Source of the DNA: JBELMB01 sp042088665
GTDB lineage: Bacteria; Pseudomonadota; Alphaproteobacteria; Rhodobacterales; Rhodobacteraceae
DNA length: 17,783 bases
Reading direction: 5' to 3'
Assembly (NCBI GenBank): GCA_042088665.1
Contig: JBELMB010000108.1
Location: 1 to 17,783 of the forward strand
The translations under genes were made by a program, and so were the position numbers. The notes beneath the pieces are model-generated. The model ran no database searches. It saw nothing but the letters and a program-made list of their open reading frames with translations, and was not told the origin of the DNA. Positions 6,266 to 14,044 of the stretch are shown one piece after another (the first letter of the stretch is position 1; the number at the start of each line of letters is the position of its first letter).

Positions 6266-7798
6266 TCAGAGCGGGATATTGTCGTGCTTTTTCCAAGGCA
6301 TGCTACGCTTCTTGTTGCGCAGCATGGCAAAGGCGCGGGCGACACGGCGGCGCGTGCTGCGCGGCTGGATCACTTCGTCGATAAAGCCGCGCTCTGCCGC
6401 GACAAAGGGGTTGGCGAAGCGGTCTTCGTATTCCGCGGTATGGGCGGCAATCTTTTCGGGATCTTTCAGATCCGCGCGGTGGATGATCTCTGTCGCGCCC
6501 TTGGCCCCCATCACGGCGATCTGTGCGGTGGGCCAGGCATAGTTCACATCCGCGCGCAGGTGCTTGGAGGCCATCACGTCATAGGCGCCGCCATAGGCCT
6601 TGCGGGTGATCACCGTGACCTTGGGCACCGTGGCCTCGCCGTAGGCAAAGAGCAGTTTTGCGCCGTGCTTGATGACGCCATTGTATTCCTGGCTGGTGCC
6701 CGGCAGGAAGCCCGGCACATCCACAAGCGTCAACAGCGGGATCTCGAAGCAGTCGCAGAACCGCACGAACCGCGCGGCCTTGCGGCTGGAATCAATGTCG
6801 AGCACGCCGGCCAGCACCATGGGCTGGTTTGCGACAACGCCGACGGTCTGCCCTTCGAGACGGACAAACCCGGTGATGATGTTCTTGGCAAAGTCTTCCT
6901 GGATCTCGTAAAAATCACCTTCGTCCGCGACCTTGAGGATCAATTCCTTCATGTCGTAGGGCATGTTTGGATTGTCGGGGATCAGCGTGTCGAGGCTGGC
7001 CTCAATGCGGTCGACGTCATCGAAGAAGGGCCGCACGGGCGGCTTTTCGCGGTTGTTGAGCGGCAGGAAATCCACGAGACGGCGCACTTCGGCGAGCGCC
7101 TCGACGTCGTTCTCGAAGGCACCATCCGCCACCGATGACTTCTTTGTGTGGGTCCCTGCCCCGCCCAGCTCCTCGGCGGTGACCACTTCGTTGGTCACGG
7201 TCTTGACCACGTCGGGACCGGTGACGAACATGTAAGAGGTGTCTTTCACCATGAAGATGAAATCGGTCATCGCCGGTGAATAGACCGCGCCACCCGCGCA
7301 GGGGCCCATGATCACGGAAATCTGCGGGATCACGCCGGAGGCCTCGATGTTGCGCTGAAAGATCTCGGCATAGCCTGCGAGACTGTCCACCCCCTCCTGA
7401 ATGCGCGCACCGCCGCTGTCGTTGAGCCCGATCACCGGGGCGCCGTTTTGCACCGCCATATCCATGACCTTGCAGATCTTGGCCGCATGGGTGGCGGACA
7501 CGGAACCGCCCAAGACGGTGAAATCCTGGCTGAAGACGTACACCATCCGACCGTTGACCGTGCCCCAGCCGGTCACGACGCCATCGCCATAGGGGCGGTT
7601 GTCCTGCATTCCGAAATCGGTGCACCGATGCGCAACAAAGGTATCATATTCCTCGAAGCTGCCCTCATCGAGCAACAGCTCGACCCGCTCGCGCGCCGTC
7701 AGCTTGCCCTTGGCGTGCTGGCTGTCGATGCGCTTTTGCCCCCCGCCCAGGCGGGCGTTCTCGCGGCGGTCGTGCAGTTCCTGGATGATATCCTTCAT
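6266..7798 (-). CDS. pccB: Propionyl-CoA carboxylase beta subunit (carboxyltransferase)
   Basis: The 510-residue product transfers CO2 from carboxybiotin on PccA to propionyl-CoA, forming methylmalonyl-CoA; holoenzymes of this type are alpha6-beta6. The sequence has the tandem crotonase-like carboxyltransferase domains. The N-terminal half carries GGSVSATHAAK (97-107), DSGGARIQEG (127-136) and GPCAGGAVYSPAMTDF (165-180). The C-terminal half carries VDVPGFLPGTSQE and AYGGAYDVMASK. The glycine-rich pairs form the oxyanion holes for biotin and acyl-CoA. The length equals that of Roseobacter PccB. The ATG at 7798 follows GAGGGCCGCCC. The upstream intergenic region holds two copies of the PccR-type motif about 100-150 bp from the start codon, so propionyl-CoA-responsive control is likely. 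Unlike layouts with pccB and pccA adjacent, six genes separate them here. Confidence 0.97.
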   Translation of the reverse strand: MKDIIQELHDRRENARLGGGQKRIDSQHAKGKLTARERVELLLDEGSFEEYDTFVAHRCTDFGMQDNRPYGDGVVTGWGTVNGRMVYVFSQDFTVLGGSVSATHAAKICKVMDMAVQNGAPVIGLNDSGGARIQEGVDSLAGYAEIFQRNIEASGVIPQISVIMGPCAGGAVYSPAMTDFIFMVKDTSYMFVTGPDVVKTVTNEVVTAEELGGAGTHTKKSSVADGAFENDVEALAEVRRLVDFLPLNNREKPPVRPFFDDVDRIEASLDTLIPDNPNMPYDMKELILKVADEGDFYEIQEDFAKNIITGFVRLEGQTVGVVANQPMVLAGVLDIDSSRKAARFVRFCDCFEIPLLTLVDVPGFLPGTSQEYNGVIKHGAKLLFAYGEATVPKVTVITRKAYGGAYDVMASKHLRADVNYAWPTAQIAVMGAKGATEIIHRADLKDPEKIAAHTAEYEDRFANPFVAAERGFIDEVIQPRSTRRRVARAFAMLRNKKRSMPWKKHDNIPL

Positions 7799-7896
7799 GG
7801 GCGGCCCTCGGTTTTCACGCAGCAGGGCGCTTGACGCCCCCTTGTTTCGGTTGGCGTGAAAATACAGGCCCCGGGCCGGGCCTCAAGGACATACTG

Positions 7897-7909
7897 GCAA
7901 ATTTGCAAA
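7897..7909 (+). promoter_or_regulatory. PccR-type operator, copy 1
   Basis: GCAAATTTGCAAA matches the consensus GCAAATnTGCRAA exactly and contains the TTTGCAAA core known for ScfR/PccR-type regulators. It lies 99 bp upstream of the pccB start codon. Confidence 0.75.
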
Positions 7910-7936
7910 TTCTGAATAAATCCCGTTTAGAATATT

Positions 7937-7949
7937 GCAAATATGCGAA
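7937..7949 (+). promoter_or_regulatory. PccR-type operator, copy 2
   Basis: GCAAATATGCGAA matches the consensus, with G in place of the first A of the last AAA. It starts exactly 40 bp after copy 1, about four helical turns, so the two sites face the same side of the DNA. It ends 61 bp before the transporter start codon. Confidence 0.7.
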
Positions 7950-8010
7950 TATCTCTGAATCTGACTGGGATCGTTGGACAAATCATACCGATCGTCCTAC
8001 CGATTAGGGT

Positions 8011-9237
8011 ATGAGCCAAGCTCCTCAGATACGGTTTTTGGACCGCAGCACTCCGCCTCATATTGTCACACTGGTCCTGCTTGCGGGCATGTCGGCGCTT
8101 GTGATGAACATCTTCGTGCCCTCGTTGCAGATCATGGCCGATGACTTCAACACCGATTACTGGGTGATGCAGCTGGCCGTCGGCGGCTATCTTGGGATGA
8201 ACGCGATCCTGCAGCTTTTTATCGGACCGATCTCGGACAAGCTGGGGCGCAGGCCGGTGATCCTGGGGGGCATCGCGATCTTTGTCGTGGCCACCTTGGG
8301 GTGTGCGCTGGCCGGGGACATCGTGACCTTCCTTGTGTTCCGCATGATCCAGTCGACCATTGTCGTGGCCATGGTGTTGAGCCGCGCCGCGGTGCGGGAT
8401 CTTTATCCGCCGAACGAGGCGGCCTCGATGATCGGTTATGTGACCATGGGCATGGCCATGGTGCCCATGCTGGCCCCGATCCTTGGCGGCTGGTTGACCG
8501 ATACATTGCATTGGCGGGCCAATTTCTGGGCGATGCTGATCTTTGGCATCGCGCTGCTGTGGCTGACATGGCGTGATCTGGGTGAAACCGCGGTCAAGAG
8601 CGGGCTGACCCTCCGGCAGCAGTTCAAGGAATATCCAGAGCTGTTTCGCAGCCCCCGGTTCTGGGGATATGCGCTGGCGGCGACCTTTGCCTCGGGGGCG
8701 TTCTTTTCCTACATTGGCGGGGCGGCCTTTGTGGGGACCGAAGTCTTTGGCATGTCCATTTCGCTGCTTGGCACGCTATTCGGGGTGCCCGCGATCGGCT
8801 ATGCGGCAGGAAATTACCTGTCGGGACGGTTTTCAGCGCGGTTCGGTATCAACCGGATGATCCTTTGGGGCGCGATTATCGTCACTTTCGGTATGGGTCT
8901 GTCGATTTTGACCTTTGCCGCGGGATATGGCTCCGCCCTGAGTTTCTTTGGGTTCATGACATTTGTCGGGCTCGGCAACGGGCTGACCATTCCCAATGCG
9001 ACCGCCGGTGCGCTGTCCGTGCGGCCGCACCTTGCGGGCACGGCTTCGGGCCTTTCGGGCGCGATCATGCTGGGCGGGGGGGCCGCGCTGTCGCAGCTGG
9101 CCGGTGTTCTGCTGACGCCGGAAACCGGGGCCTGGCCGTTGCTGTGGATGATGTTTCTCAGTGCTTGTGCCGGGGTCGTGGCCATCGTTCTGGTGATCTT
9201 GCGCGAGAAGCACCTGCAGAGGCTGGACGCGGCCTAA
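8011..9237 (+). CDS. MFS transporter, Bcr/CflA-type drug:H+ antiporter family
   Basis: The 408-residue product is a typical 12-helix major facilitator with a short cytoplasmic N-terminus and the motif-A segment GPISDKLGRRPVIL at residues 72-85 between helices 2 and 3. The segment RAAVRDLYPP and the Pro/Gly-rich helix 5 (GMAMVPMLAPILGGWL) fit the DHA1 Bcr/CflA group of multidrug antiporters in the inner membrane. The start is the ATG at 8011, though the AGGG just before it is too close for a standard ribosome binding site; the next Met would remove helix 1. The gene lies between two operator pairs and upstream of the regulator on the same strand, so it is probably controlled with propionate use. 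Its real substrate may be an organic acid or acyl-CoA-derived metabolite rather than a drug, but that is inference. Confidence 0.9.
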   Translation: MSQAPQIRFLDRSTPPHIVTLVLLAGMSALVMNIFVPSLQIMADDFNTDYWVMQLAVGGYLGMNAILQLFIGPISDKLGRRPVILGGIAIFVVATLGCALAGDIVTFLVFRMIQSTIVVAMVLSRAAVRDLYPPNEAASMIGYVTMGMAMVPMLAPILGGWLTDTLHWRANFWAMLIFGIALLWLTWRDLGETAVKSGLTLRQQFKEYPELFRSPRFWGYALAATFASGAFFSYIGGAAFVGTEVFGMSISLLGTLFGVPAIGYAAGNYLSGRFSARFGINRMILWGAIIVTFGMGLSILTFAAGYGSALSFFGFMTFVGLGNGLTIPNATAGALSVRPHLAGTASGLSGAIMLGGGAALSQLAGVLLTPETGAWPLLWMMFLSACAGVVAIVLVILREKHLQRLDAA

Positions 9238-9250
9238 GCAAATCTGCAAA
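9238..9250 (+). promoter_or_regulatory. PccR-type operator, copy 3
   Basis: GCAAATCTGCAAA matches the consensus exactly and begins on the base right after the transporter stop codon. It lies 93 bp upstream of the regulator start, fitting autoregulation. Confidence 0.7.
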
Positions 9251-9267
9251 GATCATGCGGAACACTC

Positions 9268-9280
9268 GCAAATATGCAAA
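9268..9280 (+). promoter_or_regulatory. PccR-type operator, copy 4
   Basis: GCAAATATGCAAA matches the consensus exactly and begins 30 bp after copy 3, about three helical turns. An ATG inside this motif opens the longest form of the regulator reading frame, which argues that the true start is the later ATG at 9343. Confidence 0.7.
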
Positions 9281-9342
9281 CGCGCCCTGCCCCGCCGCCA
9301 AGGCGGGCGCCCGCGCGATGCACCCCATTTGAAAGACCGGCC

Positions 9343-10743
9343 ATGGCCACCCAGAAACTGTACGCTGGCGCAAAATTGCGCGATATCCGCGGGCGTCTGT
9401 CACTGACGCAAAAGGATTTCGCGGCCAAACTTGGCATTTCCTTGCCCTATCTCAACCAGATGGAGAACAACAACAGGCCTGTTAGCACAACGGTTGTTCT
9501 GGCCTTGGCGCAGGAGTTTGGATTCGATGTCACGGAACTGGGCCAGGGCGATGCGGAACGGTTGGTCACCGATATGCGCGAAGCGCTTGCCGATCCGGTC
9601 TTTGGCGAGGCGACGCCGCAACTGGCAGACCTGCGCCTGACTGCGTCCAATGCGCCCGTGCTGGCGCGGGCCTTCCTTGCGCTGCACCGCGCCTATCGGC
9701 AAACCCACGAACGGCTGGCTTCGCTGGACGAGGCACTGGGGCGCGAAGGCTCGCAACTGCAGCCCAGCCCATGGGAAGAAGTGCGCGACTTCTTTCACTA
9801 CTGTGACAACTACATCGACGCGGTGGACCGCGCGGCGGAGCATTTTGCGCATCTCTTGTCCGGTGAGGGCGACCTGCGCGCGGCGGCTGTCGCGCGGCTG
9901 GAAAACAGCGGCGTCGCGGTGAAATTTGCCCAGAACGCCCCGATGCGCACCTTTGATCCAGAGCGGCACACGCTGGTCCTGTCCTCACTTGTGCCGATGG
10001 AAACACAGACATTTCAATTGTTTGTGCAGATCGCCCTGCTGCGCCAGAACCAGTTGCTGGAGGCCACGCTGGATCTGGCACGCTTCCACACCGATGAGGC
10101 GCGCGCCATCGCAAAGCTGGGTTTGGCGAACTATTTTGCCGGGGCCGCGATGATGCCCTACAAGGAATTCCTCGCGGCGGCACAGGACACGCGGCACGAT
10201 CTGGAATTGCTGGCGGCGCGGTTCGGTGCCTCGATCGAGCAGGTGGCGCACCGTCTTTCGACGTTGCAGCGTCCGGGGGCCAAGGGGGTGCCTTTCTTTT
10301 TTGTCCGCGTCGATCAGGCCGGCACGATCACAAAGCGGCATTCGGCCACGCGATTGCAGTTTGCCCGCTTCGGGGGGGCCTGCCCGCTGTGGAACGTGCA
10401 CCGGGCCTTTGAGACACCGGGGCGGTTCCTGCGCCAACTGGCGGAAACGCCGGACGGGGTGCGCTATGTCAGCCTCGCGCGGGACGTGTCCAAGACAGGT
10501 GGGCATTTTGGCGCGCCGGTGCGGCGCTATGCCATCGCCATCGGATGCGAAGTGCGCCACGCAGCGGCCCTTGTATATGCGGACGACCTTGATTTCACGC
10601 GCGCTTCGGCGTTTGAGCCGATCGGGATCTCCTGCCGCATCTGCGAGCGCACGGCCTGCCACCAACGCTCTGTTCCGCCGCTGGAAAAGCGACTTTCGAC
10701 CACGCCCTACCGTCGCGACGTCCTGCCCTACCGGCTGGATTGA
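9343..10743 (+). CDS. pccR: Short-chain acyl-CoA regulator (ScfR/PccR family)
   Basis: The 466-residue product starts with an XRE-type helix-turn-helix at about residues 11-66 (LRDIRGRLSLTQKDFAAKLGI, then SLPYLNQMENNNRPVS). A middle region related to the ImmA/IrrE domain follows, where the catalytic HExxH metal motif is not visible, so peptidase activity is unlikely. The C-terminal ScfR domain ends with CRICERTAC (Cys431, Cys434, Cys439) and HQRSVPPL. In Rhodobacter sphaeroides the related PccR binds TTTGCAAA-type sites and controls propionyl-CoA carboxylase, sensing short-chain acyl-CoA. The start at 9343 follows GAAAGACCGG; a longer in-frame start lies inside an operator. Neighbouring pccB and four matching operators fit this role well. 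Its last 16 bp overlap the convergent amidase gene. Confidence 0.93.
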   Translation: MATQKLYAGAKLRDIRGRLSLTQKDFAAKLGISLPYLNQMENNNRPVSTTVVLALAQEFGFDVTELGQGDAERLVTDMREALADPVFGEATPQLADLRLTASNAPVLARAFLALHRAYRQTHERLASLDEALGREGSQLQPSPWEEVRDFFHYCDNYIDAVDRAAEHFAHLLSGEGDLRAAAVARLENSGVAVKFAQNAPMRTFDPERHTLVLSSLVPMETQTFQLFVQIALLRQNQLLEATLDLARFHTDEARAIAKLGLANYFAGAAMMPYKEFLAAAQDTRHDLELLAARFGASIEQVAHRLSTLQRPGAKGVPFFFVRVDQAGTITKRHSATRLQFARFGGACPLWNVHRAFETPGRFLRQLAETPDGVRYVSLARDVSKTGGHFGAPVRRYAIAIGCEVRHAAALVYADDLDFTRASAFEPIGISCRICERTACHQRSVPPLEKRLSTTPYRRDVLPYRLD

Positions 10744-11435
10744 GGCGCGGGCAGGCCCCTTACGGGGAAGCGATGGGCGAGGTCCGCCATGATCGCGCAA
10801 TCCTCGGCACAAAGCGGGCCTGAGGCGTGAGGGCGAAAGCGCATGCGGACCGCATTTCGCACCGCCTCGGACCTCTCCGGCGAGTAGTCATACCCGAAAC
10901 GCCGCGCATCATGCCCGAAACGCTCCTCGCAGAGGGATGTCGAAGCGGTGGAGTCTGGCCAGATCGACCGTCCGCCCCGCGCGAGTCGACGCCAGTCAAA
11001 GCGGCGGCCCGGATCGATCTTGCGCCCAAGGGCGGTGTCGCTGTGCCCCACGACACGCTCTGCCGGGATATGCCAGCGGGTCATGAGGTGATCCAGCAGC
11101 ATCTCCGTCGCGCGCATCTGGGGGTCCGGGAAGGGATGCGCGCCGGTGTTTCCCAACTCGATCCCGATGCTGTGAGAGTTCACGTCGCTGATCGGGCCCC
11201 ACGCCCCCTGCCCTGCATGCCATGCGCGGTCGGCCTCATGCACCAATTGCCAGAGGCGCCCGTCTTCGGCGATCACGAAATGGGCAGAGACCTGGCTGGC
11301 AGGCGCGCAGAGCCAGTCGCGCGCGGCCTCGGCGCTGTTCATTGCCGTGTAATGCAAGACGATCATGTCGGGCCGGGCGCCATCGCGCCGCGGTCCGCAG
11401 TTGACCGAAGGATACCAGATCGGCGCCGGTTCCAT
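10728..11435 (-). CDS. N-acetylmuramoyl-L-alanine amidase, AmpD/AmiD-like
   Basis: The 235-residue product is an Amidase_2 enzyme that cuts the amide bond between N-acetylmuramic acid and L-alanine in peptidoglycan or its anhydro turnover products. The fold markers are IVLHYTAM (His28), VNSHSIGIELGN (Glu93), and VGHSDTALGRKIDPG with His131, Lys139 and Asp141. His28, His131 and Asp141 correspond to the AmpD zinc ligands. The last 85 residues contain RMRFRPHASGPL, resembling the degenerate peptidoglycan-binding tail of AmiD-type enzymes. No signal peptide or lipobox is seen, so a cytoplasmic recycling role is most likely. The gene follows the Excalibur lipoprotein by about 20 bp and converges on the regulator with a 16-bp overlap. 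The ribosome binding site before the ATG at 11435 is weak. Confidence 0.92.
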   Translation of the reverse strand: MEPAPIWYPSVNCGPRRDGARPDMIVLHYTAMNSAEAARDWLCAPASQVSAHFVIAEDGRLWQLVHEADRAWHAGQGAWGPISDVNSHSIGIELGNTGAHPFPDPQMRATEMLLDHLMTRWHIPAERVVGHSDTALGRKIDPGRRFDWRRLARGGRSIWPDSTASTSLCEERFGHDARRFGYDYSPERSEAVRNAVRMRFRPHASGPLCAEDCAIMADLAHRFPVRGLPAPQSSR

Positions 11436-11455
11436 GCCGGAAACGTCGCGGGCCG

Positions 11456-12193
11456 TCAGCCCTTGGCGGCGCGGAAGGGCGCCGGGTTCCAGCCACAGGC
11501 AAAGCCGTCGCCATCCGGATCCATGCCCTTGCGGTCACGCTCCGGTCCACCCATCGCGAGGAATTCCTCTTGCGCGAGATCGGGTGAGGCAAAGCCACCG
11601 CAGGATTTCTGGAACCGTGCATCCGCGCGCAACCCGCTGCGCCGGTAGAGCGGCGTGCCCAGAGGGTTCGAGGTGCGCAGCGCGTATTCGACAATATTGG
11701 GCCGTCCCGTGCCGGATCGCGTGGGCAATTCCGTCGGCTGGATCACCTGGTAGCGGGCGCGGTTCTGTTCCAGCAAGGCCGCATCGGCGGCGATGTCGCG
11801 CTTGGCCGAGACCGCGTTGAAGTCATTCTCGCCAGAAATACCGGAGGCATTCGCCACGATCTGCGGCGCGGGGTTCGAGGGCGAGGCCTCGAGCGGCGCC
11901 TGACCGGAGTTCAGCGCGGCGGCCTGCTGCGCGGCGGTCTGTTCAGATGCATTCGGCGCGGACCCGACGGCTGTGGCAGGTGCCGGGGCTATTGCAGCAT
12001 TGGAGCCCGGGCCCGTGACCGTGGTCGGCGTCTGCGCGCCGGTCAGCTGCGCCTCGCGATCCGAACGGTATTCGTCGTAATTGCCAAAGCCCACGCCCGT
12101 GCCGGGATCCGGCACGTTGGCGGCGCTGTCAGGCACCCTCGGCTGACACGCGGCCAGCGCCACAACGGACGCTGCCAGGATAAAGTAACGCAT
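11456..12193 (-). CDS. Excalibur-domain lipoprotein
   Basis: I choose the ATG at 12193 because it gives a clean signal sequence: MRYFILAASVVALAAC, with lipobox ALAAC at residue 16. AAGGGG lies upstream, and a longer in-frame start would bury the signal. The 245-residue product has a long low-complexity Ala/Pro/Asn/Thr middle region typical of a flexible periplasmic linker. Near the C-terminus is an Excalibur-type module with paired Cys and the calcium-like loop DPDGDGFACGWNP (aspartates spaced as in EF-hand-like loops). Excalibur modules occur in surface and nuclease-linked proteins and probably bind calcium. The gene starts 32 bp after the gatA stop and is followed by the amidase, so the three may be co-transcribed. 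A cell-wall role is suggested by the amidase neighbour only. Confidence 0.88.
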   Translation of the reverse strand: MRYFILAASVVALAACQPRVPDSAANVPDPGTGVGFGNYDEYRSDREAQLTGAQTPTTVTGPGSNAAIAPAPATAVGSAPNASEQTAAQQAAALNSGQAPLEASPSNPAPQIVANASGISGENDFNAVSAKRDIAADAALLEQNRARYQVIQPTELPTRSGTGRPNIVEYALRTSNPLGTPLYRRSGLRADARFQKSCGGFASPDLAQEEFLAMGGPERDRKGMDPDGDGFACGWNPAPFRAAKG

Positions 12194-12225
12194 TGCTGGT
12201 TCTGCCCCTTCTTTTACCGGGCGGC

Positions 12226-13713
12226 TTACCACCATTTGCGCGGCTTGGAAACAAAGCCGACCGCCTGCTCAAGCGCATAAGCGGTATTCAGCAAGTCACC
12301 CTCTTCCCAAGGGCGTCCGATCAGTTGCAGGCCAAGCGGCAGCCCCTGCTTGTCGAGACCCGCAGGCACGGAGATGCCCGGCAGCCCGGCAAGGTTGACC
12401 GTCACGGTAAACACGTCGTTGAGGTACATCTGCACAGGATCCGCATCGGCCATCTCACCCAGACCAAAGGCGGCCGACGGGGTCGCCGGGGTCAGAATTG
12501 CGTCGATTCCAGCATCAAAAACATCCTCGAAGTCCTTCTTGATCAGAGTACGGACTTTTCGTGCACGATTGTAATAGGCATCATAGAACCCTGCCGAGAG
12601 CACGTAGGTCCCGACCATGACACGGCGCTTGACCTCTTCGCCAAAACCTTCGGCGCGGGTCTTTTCGTACATCTCGGTGATGCCGTCGCCCTGCGCCAGC
12701 TTTGCCCGGTGGCCGTAGCGCACGCCGTCATAGCGCGCGAGGTTCGACGATGCTTCTGCCGGGGCGATGACGTAATAGGCGGGCAGCGCGTATTTGGTGT
12801 GCGGCAGCGAGATATCGACGATCTCTGCCCCGGCATCGGCCAACATGGCCCGCCCGTCCGCCCAGAGCGCCTCGATCTCATCGGGCATGCCGTCCATACG
12901 GTATTCCTTTGGAATCCCGATCTTCTTGCCCTTGATGTCGCCGGTAAGCATGGCTTCGAAATCCGGCACGGCGAGATCCGCAGAGGTGCTGTCCTTTGGA
13001 TCGTGACCACACATGGCCTGCAGCATGATCGCCGCGTCGCGCACGTCCTTGGTCATCGGCCCGGCCTGATCGAGCGAGCTGGCAAAGGCGACAATGCCCC
13101 AGCGCGAACAGCGGCCATAGGTGGGTTTGATGCCGGTGATGCCGACAAAGGCGGCGGGCTGGCGGATGGAACCGCCGGTATCCGTTCCCGTGGCCGCAAG
13201 GCAGAGATCCGCCGCAACCGCCGCGGCAGACCCGCCAGAGGAGCCGCCGGGCGTCAGCGCGGTCTCGTCTCCGTCGCGCCGCCAGGGGTTCACCACGTTG
13301 CCGTAGACGCTCGTCTCGTTGGAGGAGCCCATGGCGAACTCGTCCATGTTGAGCTTGCCCAGCATGACCGCGCCGGTATCGAACAACTGCTGCGTCACGG
13401 TGCTTTCGTAATGCGGCACGAAGCCTTCGAGGATGCCGGAGGCGGCCTGCGAGGCCACGCCCTTGGTGCAGAACAGGTCCTTGATCCCGAGGGGGATGCC
13501 GCAGAGGCTGGGCGCCTCGCCCGCCTGCAGACGTACGTCCGCCGCCTTGGCCATGTCCTGCGCGATTTCGGGCGTCTTGTGCACGAAAGCGTTCAGCGCA
13601 TCGGCCGCCTCGACCGCTTCAAGGCAGCTTTGCGTCAATTCCTGCGCGGTCAGGTCGCCCTTGCGGAGGGCATCACGGGCCTCGGCAATCTTCATTCCGG
13701 GGAGTTCGCTCAT
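12226..13713 (-). CDS. gatA: Aspartyl/glutamyl-tRNA amidotransferase subunit A
   Basis: The 495-residue product is the glutaminase subunit of the GatCAB complex, which converts Glu-tRNA(Gln) and/or Asp-tRNA(Asn) to the amidated forms, giving organisms that lack a matching synthetase their correct Gln-tRNA or Asn-tRNA. The amidase signature is complete: GIPLGIKDLF with Lys78, TPGGSSGGSAAAVA with the cis-Ser at 158, and GTDTGGSIRQP with the nucleophile Ser182. These correspond to Lys79, Ser154 and Ser178 of Staphylococcus aureus GatA. The start codon shares one base with the gatC stop (TGATG), so the two are translationally coupled. gatB is not in this window, which is usual where GatB is encoded elsewhere. 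No oddity is seen. Confidence 0.97.
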   Translation of the reverse strand: MSELPGMKIAEARDALRKGDLTAQELTQSCLEAVEAADALNAFVHKTPEIAQDMAKAADVRLQAGEAPSLCGIPLGIKDLFCTKGVASQAASGILEGFVPHYESTVTQQLFDTGAVMLGKLNMDEFAMGSSNETSVYGNVVNPWRRDGDETALTPGGSSGGSAAAVAADLCLAATGTDTGGSIRQPAAFVGITGIKPTYGRCSRWGIVAFASSLDQAGPMTKDVRDAAIMLQAMCGHDPKDSTSADLAVPDFEAMLTGDIKGKKIGIPKEYRMDGMPDEIEALWADGRAMLADAGAEIVDISLPHTKYALPAYYVIAPAEASSNLARYDGVRYGHRAKLAQGDGITEMYEKTRAEGFGEEVKRRVMVGTYVLSAGFYDAYYNRARKVRTLIKKDFEDVFDAGIDAILTPATPSAAFGLGEMADADPVQMYLNDVFTVTVNLAGLPGISVPAGLDKQGLPLGLQLIGRPWEEGDLLNTAYALEQAVGFVSKPRKWW

Positions 13714-14000
13714 CAGTCCACCACCTTCGGCACGGCAAAAAAGCCTTCTCTGTGGTCGGGCGCATTGGACAGCACCGCGTCCGGGATGCCGCCGTCGGTG
13801 ACGCCATCGACCCGACGCTTCAGGCGCATCGGCGTGACGGAGACCATCGGCTCGACCGCGTCCACGTCCACTTCGCCCAATTGCTCGATAAAGCCCAGGA
13901 TCTCGTTGAAAGCATGCGCCATGGCCGGCAAATCCTGCTCTTCCACCTTGATGCGGGCTAGCTTTGCCACGCGCGCGGCGGTCTCGATGTCGATCGACAT
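13713..14000 (-). CDS. gatC: Aspartyl/glutamyl-tRNA amidotransferase subunit C
   Basis: The 95-residue product is the small scaffold subunit that clasps GatA and GatB in the GatCAB complex. The N-terminal pattern MSIDIETAARVAKLARIKVEE and the later EILGFIEQLGEVDVDAVEP and PDAVLSNAP stretches are typical of GatC. I choose the ATG at 14000 because AATGAGG lies 5 bases upstream; an earlier ATG at 14015 has only a weak site. The stop overlaps the gatA start as TGATG. The ceramidase-like gene lies about 45 bp upstream on the same strand and may be read in the same transcript. Confidence 0.96.
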   Translation of the reverse strand: MSIDIETAARVAKLARIKVEEQDLPAMAHAFNEILGFIEQLGEVDVDAVEPMVSVTPMRLKRRVDGVTDGGIPDAVLSNAPDHREGFFAVPKVVD

Positions 14001-14044
14001 GGGGGCCTCATTCATTGATGTCTCGGGCAATGTTCCCGGTCGCT

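Larger units (their letters stand above)
7799..8010. promoter_or_regulatory. Divergent control region of pccB and the MFS gene
   Basis: This 212-bp stretch separates pccB (minus) from the transporter gene (plus). Its centre, about 7890-7960, is clearly AT-richer than the surroundings and holds two copies of the 13-bp motif GCAAATnTGCRAA. I could not fix -35 and -10 boxes with confidence on either strand. No gene is visible inside it. Confidence 0.75.

Noticed and set aside
5221..6384. 387-codon plus-strand frame opposite the Abi-alpha-like gene
   Set aside because: It crosses the pccB/Abi-alpha boundary and lacks motifs, while the minus-strand genes are coupled by 4-bp overlaps.
9274..9342. 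Earlier start of the regulator
   Set aside because: Its ATG lies inside operator copy 4 and it adds a Pro/Arg-rich tail unlike the family; the ATG at 9343 gives the usual start before the helix-turn-helix.
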